Assembly: GCF_019578655.1 (NCBI RefSeq)
Contig: NC_063258.1
Coordinates: forward strand, 5,749,283-5,813,282
Length of the DNA: 64,000 bases
Source of the DNA: Ricinus communis
Taxonomy: Eukaryota; Streptophyta; Magnoliopsida; Malpighiales; Euphorbiaceae
Reading direction: 5' to 3'
A program made the translations under genes and the position numbers. Positions 38,497 through 51,900 of the stretch are shown here, in pieces (positions within the stretch are counted from its first letter, which is position 1; the number at the start of each line of letters is the position of its first letter). A model generated the notes under the pieces. It did no database searches. It saw only the letters and a list, made by a program, of their open reading frames with translations, and was not told where the DNA came from.

Positions 38497-39089
38497 TGTT
38501 GGGTAAAATGAGTTTTAATAGAGCTTGAGGCATGCAAAAAGGCGTCGTCCTTAAGAATTTACTTTAGTAATCTGCCAAGATTCAATAAGTAATAAGAGAA
38601 AGAAGTCTAGCAAAAAAGAAGAAGAAGGAAAGAAGAGAGTTGTGTCTCTAAAACTTAGTAAAATGTGTGTATTTATTGGGCTAGGATTAGAAAATTATAG
38701 TACAACATTTAAAGAAAAATAATAGAAAATATTTTGTCTAATAAATGAATGTTAGAGACAAAAGAATATGTAAGTTTAGATATAAAAAATTACTAAATCA
38801 AAAAAGAACGTTGTAAGGAAATGAAAAATAAATTAATACAAATATATAAACAAGAATTAAAAATTGACTTGGATTAGGCCCAAGCCCATTTCGGGCATAG
38901 GGGGGGTGGAAATCCACATATTTATACTTAAATTGGACTTTCGGTCTAATTTTTATGCGTGCGAGCCCAATATCCCACAAAGCTCTTTATAAGCCCCAAA
39001 AAGAAGATTTGTCTATAAACTAAAGGAAAGTCTTTTACTTTAAGATGTAGGATAAAAAGCTTTTTGAAATACTAGTCATATATCCAACA
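38497..39089 (-). repeat. Copia-B 3' LTR, 593 bp
   Basis: Its + strand starts TGTTGGGTAAAATGAGTTTT and ends ATATATCCAACA, giving TG...CA ends. It parallels 43086-43600 along its length, for example GTGTCTCTAARACTYAGTAG and TTAGGCCCAAGC. Confidence 0.85.
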
Positions 39090-42000
39090 ATTCCCCACAT
39101 ATTTTAAAAATATTTTATGAAAAATAAATAATTCTAAAAAATTAAATATGAGCATAGAATGCTTCGAGTATGGTGTCTTTTGAACTATGAACCAGATCTA
39201 GACTAATAAGATATAACTTACAGAGTTATTGGTGAAATATTTAACTTCTATGAACCAAAGACTCTTTGTTATAGGTTAGTACCTTATCAATCCCATTATG
39301 CCCTCACAATTTCTGTTGTTCTATGCGGTTTTGCATTAAATAGGCCACATGTGTGCTTGGTAACTTATGAGTGCTTTAGAAATTTTGCCATAATCTCATA
39401 GGAGCGGTCTCACTCCACACTCATATAGGTAATTTTATCAAATATATTCTACAATTAATATACCACCATTGAGGGATATGAAATACATTAAGAGATTTTA
39501 GCTCATCATCTCACTTAGTGCAATCTAGCACTACTTACATCATAGAAAAGGAAATTATTGTAATAACAAAGATTAATAAGTTCTTGTTTTTACCCATATG
39601 AACCCTATTCATGGGATTTCCAATCACAAAAGTTAAGTTACTATCACTGTTAACATCTCATGTTGGCTTAAGGCCCATTCCTTTAATGTTTTATTAATTA
39701 ACTTTCTTTCCAAAAGTTTAGTCAGGGGATTGACCAACTTCACTTCTGACTTCACATAATTAATAGAAATAATTATATCTTTCTACAATTATTTAATCAC
39801 ATCATGTCTTAAAAGAATATTTTTGTTCTTACCATTGAAGGCTTTATTGTTTTTTTACAGCAATTGCTACTTGGCAATCATAATGCACAGACACAAAAGG
39901 TGTTGGTTTTAAACACAATAGTATACTTGCTAAGAGGTTTCTCAATCACTCAGCTTCATTGCCAGCTAATTCCAAAGCAACATCCTCTGACTCTATAGTA
40001 GATTTAGCAATAATAATATGTTTAGTTGACTTCCAAGTAACTGCACCCCCACCTAAAGTGAATGCATAACCGTTAGTGGATTTTATCTCATCTAAGTCTG
40101 AGATCCAGTTAGCATTATTGTACCCTTATAATACAACGGGAATCCACTATATATAATACCATGGTTCATCGTACATCTCAAATACTTCATTAGTCTGACT
40201 GATGTGGCCCAATTATCACAATTAGGATTATGTTTATATCTACTTAATCTACAAATAACATAAGCTATGCCAGGTCGAAAGAAGTTCGTTAAATGCAATA
40301 GACTCCTGATAATCTATGTATACTCAGATTAGGCAATATGGTCACCCCTATTTTTCTTTAATTGAGTACCATCATAAGGGGTACTCACTAGTGTGGCATC
40401 AAAATGTTCAAACTTCTTAAGTAGTTTCTAAACATAATGTTCTTGAGGTAGCATTATGATTTCATCCTTCCTTATGATTTTAACACCTAAAATAACATTT
40501 GTTTCACCCATCTCTTTTATATCATCTCTAGAAGCAAGAAAGTTTTTAGTTTTATGTATTATACCGGCTAATACCATATATGAGCATGTGATCCACATAT
40601 AAACAAATTATCACATATTTACCATCAACAAGTTTTGTATAAATATATTTATCTACTTCAACAGAAAAGAGACCATCAAATAACAAAATTTAATCAAAAT
40701 TTATCATTGCTTAGGAGCCTATTTTAAACCATCTATGAACGTTAGCAATTTGGAAACTTTATTTTCTTGTCCAGAAACCACACAACCTTCAGGTTGTACC
40801 ATATAAATTTTTTTCTTCTAAATCACCATCTAAAGAAGTAATTTTTAACATCCATTTGATGAATAAAAAGCTTATGGATTGAAGCCAAAGCAATCAAAAC
40901 TCGAATAGAAGAAATTTTGGTCACATGGGCAAATATGTTAAAATAATAAATAATTTATTTTTGAGTAAAACCTTTTACAACTAATCTTGCCTTATATTTT
41001 TCAATGGATCCATCAAAATTATATTTTCTTTTAGAAATATATTTATAACTAATAAGTTTAGCACCAGGTGGTAAATCAATCAAAATTCAATTTTTATTTT
41101 GTGAAAGAGAATCAATTTTGGTGCTAATGGCTTCTTTCTAAAATACAGAGTTAGAAGAAGAAATAACATCAAAAAATATCAAATTATCATTTTCAACAAG
41201 ATAAGTGTAAAATTCATTTTCAAAAGAAGTTTTTTTCTTTGTCTTTACTCCTTTTTTAACTTCTCAGAAGAGTTTTTTTTTTTTTTCAACAGGTGTATAA
41301 GAAACAGTCTCAAATTTTAAAGAAAAGACATATTCAAAGAACCCAGTAATTTTATTTCAACAATAGTATTAACATCAAGCACATAAGCTTTTAAAACAAG
41401 AAAATCTATATGCAGCACTATGATCAAGATAACCAATAAACATGTAATCAGATATTTAGAAACTATTTTTTTTCTTAGGGTTAGGCAACATAACCTTAGC
41501 AAGACACCCTCCATACTTTTAAGTATTTAAGGTTAAACATGTAGCCATTCCACAACTCATATATGGTATTTTACCGATCTTTTTATGTGGAATTCTATTT
41601 TGTAAATGACATGCAGATAAAATAGCTTCATCCATAGATTATCAAGTGTAAAAGGACTAACAAGTATAACATTCATCATTTCTTTTAAAGTTTTTTCTTC
41701 TTCTTTTAGCTACTCCATTTGATTCAAGTGAATAAAGAGTAATTTCATGAATAAATCCTTTTTAATATTTTTCATGAGTAATTTTATAAAAGTCATTAAA
41801 TAAAAAATATTCACCACATCTATCTTATCTAACCCTTTTTAATCTTTTTATTTGATTGATTTTCAACTTCGGTTTTATATAAAAGAACATGTCAAAAGTC
41901 TCATCTTTATTTCTAAGCAACTATACTTTAATATATATAGAAAAATCATCTATAAATGTCATATAATATTTCTTACCACCTCTAGTTATCGTTTGCTGTA

Positions 42001-42547
42001 AATCTCCTAAATTAATATGAATTAAACTAAGCAATTCAGATTCTCTATAGATAGAAAAATATATTTTCTTAATTATCTTAGCTTCACAATATATTTTGAT
42101 TTTATTCAAGCATGTATTATTAATACCAAAAATTAAACCCATAGATTGCATTTTATGGCTATAACTAGTACTAACATATTCTAATCTAGCATGCCATAAA
42201 TCAATTGAATCAATCAAGTAAGTAGAAAAAGATGCATTTTCATTCATAGTATTGAAAATGTTAAGTACAAAAAGTTCTTGAATACAATAACCCTTGCCTA
42301 CAAACACATTATTCTTTGTCATCACTATCTTGTCAAATTCAAATGACACTTGCCTTCGTTTGGTGTATTTAGCTATGATATGATGATCAAATATGCAAGT
42401 GAATTGATTGTGCTTGTGCTTCAACTGTTATCTGTAGTCGTTCCATGAATTGGGCAGCTTCTCAATTAAAAGGTTAACAAACTCCTATTCAAGTGTAATA
42501 TTTTCAATATTCAAATACTCTAAAAGCTTGTGATACTTATTAATTTG

Positions 42548-42593
42548 CATCTTTATGTCTTTATCATTTGCATCTTTATGTCTTTATCATTTG
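42548..42593 (+). repeat. 23-bp tandem duplication inside copia-B gag
   Basis: CATCTTTATGTCTTTATCAT plus TTG occurs at 42548-42570 and again at 42571-42593, almost exactly. It adds to the decay of the gag frame. Confidence 0.85.
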
Positions 42594-43085
42594 TCATCTC
42601 TCATCTATAGTAATTTTCAATCATAAACTTTTGTTTGCTAGCATTTTCAACAGTGTATTTGAGGTTGATTGAGTCTCAAATTTTTTTTGCTTCTTTATAG
42701 AAAAAGTAGACATCAAAAAATTTATTAGAAAGTATATTGATAATTGTATGCCTATATACCTTATTAGCATGAGTCCATAATTTTATTTGGTTTAGATCAA
42801 CATTTGGCTTAGGTTTAGGATTTGTTAGGCAAAAGCAACTCCATGCATATCTAGAATAGAGAAAACATGTTCCTTCCATCTTTTGTAGTTTTCACCACTA
42901 AAGACTTTAATCTTGTAGATGTCAGGAAAAGGCTTGGCATATGGCACGGATGGAACAAGCTAGACATCAGCAGCAAGAGGAGCAATGATAATGTTGTAGT
43001 TAACAGCATTTGCACTAAAGGCAGCATCGATTACAAAAGCAACATTCCCATCAAAACTCATATTGAAGAGTCAAATCCTTAATAT

Positions 43086-43600
43086 TGTTAGGTAAAATTT
43101 AATAGTGTTTGAGGCGTGCAAAAAGGTATTGTTTTTAAGGATCTACTTTAATAATCCCCAAGGATTCAACAAGCAGCAGTAAAAAGAATTTTATTAACCT
43201 AACAAAAAGAAAAAGAAGTGAGTTGTGTCTCTAAGACTCAGTAGAAGGTGTGTATTTATGCATTCAAAAAAAATAATAAGAGATATTCTCTTCAATAAAT
43301 AAACATTAGAGGCAAAAAAATAAATGAGTTTAGATATAGAAAATTATTAAGTCAAAAAAGAACATTATAAGATAAAAAAATAAATTAATATAAATATATA
43401 AACAAATTGACTTGAATTAGGCCCAAGCTCATTTCAGCGCATTAGGGACATCTACAGATTTATACTTGAATTAGACTTTTGGCCCAACTTTTATAGGTGT
43501 AAGCCCAATACTCCACAAGGCTCTTTACAAGCCCAAATGAAAAGATGTATTTATAAACTAAAGTAAAGTCTTTTACTTTAGGGATTAGAATAAATTTATA
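43086..43600 (-). repeat. Copia-B 5' LTR, outer end eroded
   Basis: It starts TGTTAGGTAAAATTTAATAG on + and follows the other LTR to the TAAAGTCTTTTACTTTA word at about 43582. The outermost 40 bases no longer align, so the right boundary and the target duplication are uncertain. Confidence 0.7.
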
Positions 43601-44109
43601 GGACTTAAGCATTGGGTTATCTAAAATGTAGAGACCATATAATCCCCGTCCTTTACCAATAATTTTTTCTCGTTATAAGATCCTAAAGGGACTATGATCA
43701 ATGAAAAATATGATATAAAAATTTAGATTACAAGTAAATTTGCTCATAGACATTAAATTAAAAGCAAAACCCAGCAGACTTAGTACAAAATATAAAAGAA
43801 GTGATCGAGCTAAATGAATAGTGCCAAAACTAACGATAGAAGAAATAAACCATTAGCTAAAGTAACACTGGAAGGAGATATATATGACTCAAGATCCGAC
43901 ACGAGGTTGATTATCTGTCATGTGATTTATGGAATCAGAATCACTGACCTATTATGAGAAAGTGGAAAGAAGACACGTATTGGATTTACCTGATTCAGCA
44001 ATGGCAGTGATAGATTGAGATGAATTCTTCAATGATTCTTGATATTTAGTGAATTTAACATATTCATCTACAGAGATGGTAATGGTCTACTCAGATGATG
44101 TGTTCGAAG
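43601..44109 (-). pseudogene. Copia-A, gag-protease junction
   Basis: Read on minus, the text VSVDEYVKFTKYQ and SITAIAESGKSNTC is followed by SDSDSINHMTDN and SPSSVTLANG. This matches the gag end and protease start of copia elements, in which the usual text is WVIDSGATDHMT. The active-site DSG reads DSD, and stops interrupt the frame. It links the gag part (46393-47060) with the pol part (35749-38496). Confidence 0.7.
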
Positions 44110-46392
44110 TAGGGCTGAGCACGGATCGGTCCAATTCGGTTATCTATAAATCACCAGTATCATACCAAACCTCGGTTATTTTAAAATTGAAGGTACCAGT
44201 ACTGTACCAAACATAAAAGGATCCAATACCGTATTGTACCAATTTTACGGTTAACTACAGTTCGGTTCGTTGCTATTTTCGGTTCTAAAAAATTAAAAAA
44301 AATACAACTTTAATCTCATCTTTAATAAAATACATTTAGAGAAAATATGATTATCAACCTAAAAAAAGTAGCATGAAAACCTGAATTAGAATTGCAATCA
44401 CATTCTTGAACAACCTGTTTTGCAATTCAGTCACTTGCAAATATAATAATTCATTCAATATTCAAATACAAACCATTAAAATATATGTTATTGCTAGCAT
44501 AGAAATATTTTGCAGACGAAATCATTAAAATAAATAAATTTATAAACTTTATGTAGCACTAAAATATAAGTCCAAAATTAGCAAAGGAATGTTATTACCT
44601 CCCCTCAAAATTAGCACTCCACATTTAATCTTGGCATAAGAGACTCACCAATCTCAGGATCTTGAATAATTTCTACAATAAAAGTAAAAGATTACGTCAA
44701 TAAAACTTAACAGTATCAACAATAAATAAGCATATGTAAGAAGTAAAGAAATGTTACCTGACTCTATGCTTTTAATATCCTCTATTAATTTTTCTAGTTA
44801 GATAGGTTTATTTGAACTTTTAAGCCAATCTTGACAACAAATGAGGACCTCCGCTGTTGTAGGAAGTAAAGAACTTCTATATTGATCTAGAGTTCGTCCT
44901 CCAGTACTAAATGCAGATTCAGAGGCTACTGTTAAAGCTTGGATAGCCAATACATCGCATGCAACCTTGGACAAGATAGGATATCTTACTGAATTCACCT
45001 TCCACCATGCTAAGATATTGAAATCAATGGTGAATTTTCCTGCAAATTCTTCGAAGTACCTATCTAACTCAGACATCTTAGACAAATTTTGTTGCGCTTC
45101 TTCCTCTAAAAAAAACTCATCAATCTTTTTTTTTGTTTTCGTATCACTTGGCCCACTATTATATGCAGATTTCTCTGAGCTTCCCACAACCTCACCCATA
45201 TATAATTGATCCTCAATTATCTTGTATTTATCTACCATCAACTCTAAAGCTGTTTTCACCATTTTTTCTAAATTTTTTGCCTCATCTTCACCATAATAAA
45301 TGGTATACTTAGCTTTTAAGTACTTCAATTTGCATATAGGATTCAAAACAGCAGCCACAAATAACATAACATTCATTTTATCTAAAGAACCCCAATATTT
45401 GTTAAATTTAGCTCGTATTTCAATGGTCATTTCACTTAGCTCATTATCCCTAACTTTGTTAAAGATATTTTGATGATTTTTTTTCAAGTTCTCTATGATC
45501 CTTTTAAAAAAAATTAAATTTATAAATATAATTTAATATAATTTTTAATATTTTAATATTAATTTATAATATTTTAAAAGTTAATAAATTAATTATTTCT
45601 AAATATTTAATTTTTTAAGTTTTATTAGTATAATAATATAAAAATTATTTTAAAAAAATTATTTATTAATTTTAATATTTATATAAATTAATACTTTTAG
45701 TATAATTAATATTATTATTTTTAAAATAAAAATATTATATAATTAAAATTAATTTATTAATAAATATAGTATAAATAATATTATATTTATATCTTTTATA
45801 ATTTTTACTAATTTATATAAATTTTTATTAAATTAAGTAATTTTTAATTAACTTGTCAAAAATTTCTAGATAGTAAATAAATTTTAAATCTAGCATTATT
45901 GTATGTATACTAGATTACTAGTATCAGTATACTATGTAACATATTAATATATATAACTTATATTTTTTATAGAGTATAAAGTATATTATAATATTATAGT
46001 TATTTTTAATATGTATTATTTTTTTTATTTCGATAACAATTGCTTGAATTATATAAATGATAAAATATAAAATAATTTTTTAATAGAGTATAAAGTATTT
46101 TATAATATTATAGTTGTTTTTAATATGTATTATTTATACAATATAAATAATTATTAATAAATATATGTAAAAAATTCGGTTCTACGGTTTGGTCTGGATC
46201 AGTACAAGACGGATCGGTTCTAGTACAGTTATGGTACGGTTTTTACTAAAAAACCAGTACCATACCATAATAGTAAAAAAATTCGGATAAGTTCAATTCG
46301 GTTATAAAAACTTTCGGTTATTTCGGTTCTGGTATTTTTCGGTACGGTTATTCGATTCGAACGAAAATCACCAAGATCCATGCTCAGCTCTA
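44110..46392 (-). mobile_element. hAT-family DNA transposon, N-terminally deleted
   Basis: Terminal inverted repeats TAGGGCTGAGCACGGATC (from 44110) and, on minus from 46392, TAGAGCTGAGCATGGATC agree at 16 of 18 bases. Flanking octamers GTTCGAAG and ATTGGAAA match at 5 of 8, fitting an old 8-bp target duplication. Both ends (44140-44290 and 46160-46360) are packed with CGGTT, ACGGTA and GGTACC-like subterminal words in both orientations, as in many plant hAT elements. The interior carries a C-terminal transposase frame (44798-45487) and then very AT-rich DNA at 45500-46150 with no transposase N-terminus. Confidence 0.85.
44798..45487 (-). pseudogene. hAT transposase, C-terminal part with dimerisation domain
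   Basis: An open frame of 229 residues. The first third (FNKYWGSLDKMNVMLFVAAV, LNPICKLKYLKAKY) matches the segment after the catalytic region of plant hAT transposases. The C-terminal third (FNILAWWKVNSVRYPILSKV, ASESAFSTGGRTLDQYRSSL) is the classic hAT dimerisation region, near its end at WLKSS. The BED zinc finger and most of the catalytic RNase H-like domain are absent. Upstream DNA is AT-rich filler. The surviving frame is remarkably intact for a fragment, but the protein cannot be an active transposase. Confidence 0.9.
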
Positions 46393-47060
46393 ATTGGAAA
46401 TAGCAGTACTAAAGGCAATATGAGCCGAGGAAGACTTCTGATATCTAAACTGTAAGTTATGGCACATGCCTTTGATATGTCCCAGCTCATGATAATAATA
46501 GAACACAAAAACCCCTGCAGTCTCACTTCGATTATCCCGACTACCCATACTCCTTCTTTATAATTATTCTACTAGTATGACCGCCCAGTTGTAGACCCAC
46601 TATGATGATTAACAAGAGCATTGAAGGTCTAAACAGATGAAGTAACACAGACTAGTATTTGTATGTAAGTACTCTAGTAAAGGCTTCATGAGAGAAGAAA
46701 TCTCATCACTAGAAAGCATTTGGGATTTAGCAACTTTAAATGCCAAAAAAAGCTGATTAGTGTCATTGCTCACGTTGAGCTTGACAGAATTTCACATCAG
46801 GACTACGTTGTAACAAGGCATTTAGTTCTTCATAAATTTTCTTACAATTTGCTGCCAATCCTAGTAACTTTTATCCATTGGTGGATCCACGGTAAGGTGA
46901 TTATCCTTAGATTCCAATGGTAAATCTTGACAGTCTTACACCAATCTAAATAGTTCAGACCAATTAACTTATATTCTGTGATTTTAGACATTAATGGAAT
47001 TACTATATTACAACCAAAATCCTTGCGATCTTCTACCATTAGAACATATTACAAAATCAA
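46393..47060 (-). pseudogene. Copia-A, gag part
   Basis: On minus, 47039-46845 reads KITEYKLIGLNYLDWCKTVK, which matches the gag start of copia elements (usual text KLNGSNYLDWSK). Near 46440-46510 the text YYYHELGHIKGMCH is a zinc knuckle whose two early Cys have been lost but whose His and last Cys remain. Frames are broken. The hAT element sits between this part and the protease part. Confidence 0.7.
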
Positions 47061-48710
47061 AAGAATCAGCCAATTAACATATTGAAATAACATATCCAAT
47101 CAAAGGACCAAGAACCAATGTCCAAGCAATCAATAGTCATAGCCCAACAAGAGTACAAGTCCAAGACGGCCAAAATAAGTAATAGCCTAAATTTGCAAAG
47201 TAATCAGGAACCATAGCTTAAAAAAACAAAGATTACCAAAGCAATTGCTAGAAAGGTGAGACCCATTGAGGTGCTAGAAAGATGAGGCGATGCCAGAAAG
47301 ACTGACTAGAAAGTTAAACTCCTGAACACATGCCTCCAAGCATACATATAAGTTAAAGAGCAAATCCTAGCAGCGCATGAGACTCACGCTCAGAATGGCT
47401 GGTACTGTACTTCACGGACACATTGGTCCACTGGTTAGTGCTCCTATCTATTGCGGCAGTAAGAGGTAACAGTCATTCAACAATAGTGACCTAAGAAATT
47501 AAGGTTGAGTATGGGACTCAGAATTCTTGAGTCATTCCAAAAAACGAATCAAAACTATTCATACTTTATAATATTTATATCTATTAGAAGTAAGCATGCA
47601 ATATATCATTTTACTGTATAGATATTGAAGACAAGCATGTAATATGTAATTTTTCATGAAGAGAACGAAGGCTTATTTAACGGCTTTATGACCTTATATT
47701 AGCTAAGTGCTTTAGTATGAGAGTTTTCTTGTATTAGATCGTACTTTTTCCTTTTCAAGATTTTTTCCACCAAGTTTCTGATGGTATAGTTTTTTTAACA
47801 AGACAACTAAATTTTATTTTCTCTGACTTGATAATTATATAAGTTTTTATTCTTTTTTTAGGAAAAAGCATGTAATATATAATTTTACTATCTCTTATTT
47901 TTGTATTAAATTTTTTAATAAATTTTCAAATTGAACACAATTTAAGTTGGAAATATAATTTTTATTAAATAAAAACTGAAAAGACCTTTGAATCTCCATT
48001 ATTCCGTTCCTTACTAAACCGTTTGACCGGACTTAAATTTCCTTATGAAACGGTTCTAGAGATCTAATTTTAAAATCTTCAAAATTTATAGGTAAAATAC
48101 CCACTTAAGAAAAGTTTAGGGGCAAGTTGACCTTATTATTGTCAAATTGAAATTCAGCAACTACGATTGAGAACACATTAAAGTCGGTGGCTGCCTGTAA
48201 AATTTACACCAAATATGAAGCAATTAGTATTTGATAAAAGTGCTCCCATGTCGAAAATTGGTGTTTTGTTCCCTAGTGTATAATGGTGATGAATTATAAT
48301 TGTTATTTCAGGGGATATAATTTGAAATACAAGAAAACGCTATAGATATATATCCTTCTGCAAATTTTGCAAGGAAAAGAAGCAATAATATTATAAGCTA
48401 CAAAATGAACACAAAGATTGTAGGCACAAAGACTGCCTCAAAATTAGAATTACAACCCTAATGTAGAATATAAAAGTAAACAAAATTGTGCCAATACTTT
48501 TTGGAAATTCTAAGAATAGTTATAATTATCCTCTTCTATCAAAAGGGAAAGATATCAAACAAAATTACTCTTCAGACATCTACAATCTATACCTTTCACT
48601 AAGAACGGATTACTCTCCTGTCTCTACTCGCAATGCACTTGAGGTATCTTGTGAGACAATTAAGAGGAAGCAATCTGCTGCAGAGAAATTGGCGAGGCTC
48701 CTGATAATAG
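47061..48710. other. Spacer between the transposon nest and TOC64
   Basis: The section 47061-47480 may contain the 5' leader or LTR of copia-A, but no repeat of the 3' side was identified. The section 48370-48710 is probably the TOC64 3' UTR. No gene was recognised. Confidence 0.4.
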
Positions 48711-48933
48711 TTTGTAGTGTTTCCCATTCCTAGACAAGGGTTTGCAATTAAATCAACTATTGAAACATCTTCCATGACCTTTCCGCAGAAAGAGCTGCTC
48801 TTTTATTAGTTGGCAGAAGCACCATAGTTTGTAGAGTTGACCATTCCTATGCTTTCACTTCGATCACCTATTGAAACATCTTCCTTAACCTTTCAGCAGA
48901 AAGAGCTGCTCTTTTATTAGTTGGCTCAAGCAC
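48711..48933 (-). repeat. Tandem duplication of the TOC64 terminal exon end
   Basis: The segment 48828-48933, which contains the last coding codons and stop of TOC64, is repeated in tandem at 48711-48823 with an offset of 111-117 bases. The shared core runs from CTATTGAAACATCTTCC to TTATTAGTTGGC. The downstream copy still reads [12 protein letters not shown]...KMFQ and a stop in the same frame on minus, with a few substitutions. It now lies in the 3' UTR. Confidence 0.85.
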
Positions 48934-51900
48934 CAGCGCGTATTGGAAATCTGCAAACCAACAAGTTTCATTGGTTCCTATAACTCCGAGAAATGATATT
49001 ATATATCGACTAAGAATATTAACATTTTGTTTGGGAAAAGAGTCCTAGGGGAGAGTATGAGAAGAGAAAATGGAAGCGGAGATCAGAGGAGATAAGATAT
49101 CGAGTACTCCTTATCGTATCAGATGAAAATGAGACACTCTTGTTTCGAAACCAAAAGATTTTTAGTAAAATAAAAATTAGGAACTCAGTTTACAGTTCTA
49201 TCCAGTACGGCCAAGCAAACGAGGTAATAACTGACCTTCAATGGCCTCCTTATAGTAACCAATCATCTCTCTCGCTGTGCCTCTTCTCAAATAGGCCTTC
49301 ACATTCTGGATCAAAGTAAAAGCATGAAACAATGTTAACAGGAGCTTAAATAAAATTCACAAAATTGGCCTTTTGCAATCATATATGTTACAGAGATTAC
49401 TGAAGTGTTTTAATTCGACCATGTTATAAGGGATCAAGGGGATCCGAAACTTTTAATGAACTCAGGTACCATATCGTCAGCAGTGCTTCCAGTACCAGCT
49501 CTATTTATGAAACCTATAATGAAGTTAGGCTGTACTTGGACCCAAATACTGAAAGCACCCAAAGCTACCAAAGAAAGTATAAGATAGGAAGGACAATATG
49601 ATTTACCATGTATACTGCCACTGTAGCAATTTATATGAGAGAATTACTAGTTTTTCTATAGGAGTTTAAAATTATGAGAGAAAAGAAATGCTATAATTCT
49701 ACGATCAAGACATACCAAACGACAGTATATTTTGCACATAGCAATCTTCCTTAAAATACGCATCCTAATAAAAGAATATACAGTTGTCTCCATTTCCTAA
49801 CACAGATACAAGACATGGGGAAATCCTAGAATCCAGATACCCAATATAAAACATTTTATCACAAAGAAGACCAGATGAGCCAGACTATATAGCCTCTGCT
49901 GTCTGGCAATTTGGTAACTTCAGTTAGAATGAAATGAACACTTAAATTGACAGGCCATTGCTGCAGTTGAGTAGGTACGCCCACCCAGATTTGAATCCTC
50001 AATACATTCCATAGAGAAAAGGTAAACATGATTGTGATCGCAATCTTTTAGTGGACAATAAAAATGCTAAATAGTTCAATTTACCCAAGTAACAACAATA
50101 TCCATCCAACACATGCCTCTTTAGGGTCCCTGCCAAATGCTGGAGGCAGCATTGATAGAAGCCAAAACCCATCAAATGGTAGCTGACCATTATGTTACAT
50201 CATATGGATATCATATGACTCCACAATAATTGATGATAAAGATAAATAAATTTAATTAAGTATAAATTCAGAAATGATAGAAGAAGTGAAAAGCAAGAAC
50301 CATCATGATCAAGTAACATCACTGTTAACTTTTAAATGGAAAATTAGGCATCAAGAAGCCCAAAATATTAGAGAAAGCAATTGCATAATCAAATATAGTT
50401 CTTTCTAGAGAGAATTCACCTTCTTATCAAGGTTGATAGCTTTGGTACAATCAGCCTCAGCTTGAAGGAAACTGGAAGTACAAAAGGCAAAATGAAATAT
50501 TAGAAGCAATTACTTTATAAGATTTATTTACTGATGAGATAATCTTTCAAAAAAACAAAAGAAACAAATTTACCTCCCCAGTTCAAGATAGGCTGCAGCT
50601 CTGTTACTATAATATGTTGCATTTTTGCCATTCAATTTAATAGCTTCAGTATAATAGCTAATAGCCTTCTGCCACTGCTTTTCTTTATATGCTTGGTTGC
50701 CCTAAACATCGAATAAGAAATAATTGGAAATTGTTGAGAAACAAAACTGATCTGGATTGGCACAAATTTAGCCAGCAGTACAAAATATGTGCAACATAGA
50801 ATTGAGAAGTAGAACATCATGAAACCAATTATTTGCATCAAATAATAAAGACACAGAAGCAGTCAAAATGACAAAACGAGATATTTCTAAGAAGAGAATT
50901 CAAACTTTTCCTACATTAGCTCAATGTAACTAAAAACAAAGTGTCGAATTTCTCTAACTGGCTATTCATATAGGCACTGTCCTCAATGTTGACAGTTAAT
51001 CTTGTTGAAGCATGATTAGCATATAATATTCATTAAACTGCTGCCTTGGTGTAGTTCATATCACGCTCCATAGGCATAGCACCCCCAGTGAAAAAAATGA
51101 ATGAAAATCAACTTGGAGGAAGGACCTCCTTGTATTAATGCTTCTTTTAGAAGTACTAAACATAAAAATTAATCTTCATGTTTTTTTATGTCTATTCAAC
51201 AAATTTCCATTTTAATTTTATATAAGAATGTAAGTTCTATATGCATTGTTTTTTTCGGTTGAATCACAGTACTTTTCGTGTGAAAAGTTAGGGTTCTACA
51301 CCGCTCCCTCATTCTTGAAATTTTTTTTTTTTTTTTGAATAATTTTCTTCCAGAGGTAAGGGCCCTTGATATGTGTAAGCTTCATGCTAGAAGCTGAACC
51401 ACAAAGCTATTTGGAATAGGAGACTTTCACTTAAAAAGTTTAAGACTTAAAAAAAGATTATTTTAGTAGTCGAAATATCATATCTGGTCATATTCCAGCA
51501 CACCAGTGTACAATAGCTAATGTATCTATTATGACAAATTGCCAATGCTTACTCTAGTAAATGTTAATTCAACAACTCGAAATAGATTACTAATCATAGA
51601 ATCAAGATGTGAACTCTAAATAAAACCAATACTCGTTCAAATCACTTCCAGAACACTGGAAATTCCAACAGATGACAGATATTTAACAAGTACACTAGAA
51701 ATGAATACTCTACCTTTTCTTTAGCCATCTCAGCAGATCTTTCCTGATTATCTGAAGTATGAGACTTTGGCTTTGCAAGCATATCAACCTGCTCTTGTAG
51801 AGATGAATACATGTTCTGTACAGTATCCATTAAAAATCGATCACCCCCATGCCTGGCTATGAAGGAGACTGAAACAGGACACTTTTCATAGAGTCCCAGT

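Larger units (their letters stand above)
38497..43600 (-). mobile_element. Copia-B, degenerate Ty1/copia element with two LTRs
   Basis: Two related direct repeats bound it: the 3' LTR at 38497-39089 and the 5' LTR at 43086 to about 43600. Just inside the 3' LTR, minus strand, is the polypurine tract GTGGGGAAT (39090-39098). Internal text on minus, from 5' to 3': gag near 42620-42830 (LWTHANKVYRHTIINILSN, YKEAKKI), gag-pre-integrase and integrase start at 41921-42420 (LWHARLEY, RGGKKYYMTFIDDFS), reverse transcriptase with YVDHML near 40590, and RNase H at 39800-40130 ([39 protein letters not shown]). Many stops and shifts make it inactive. The usual initiator-Met primer site is not evident next to the 5' LTR. 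Confidence 0.85.
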
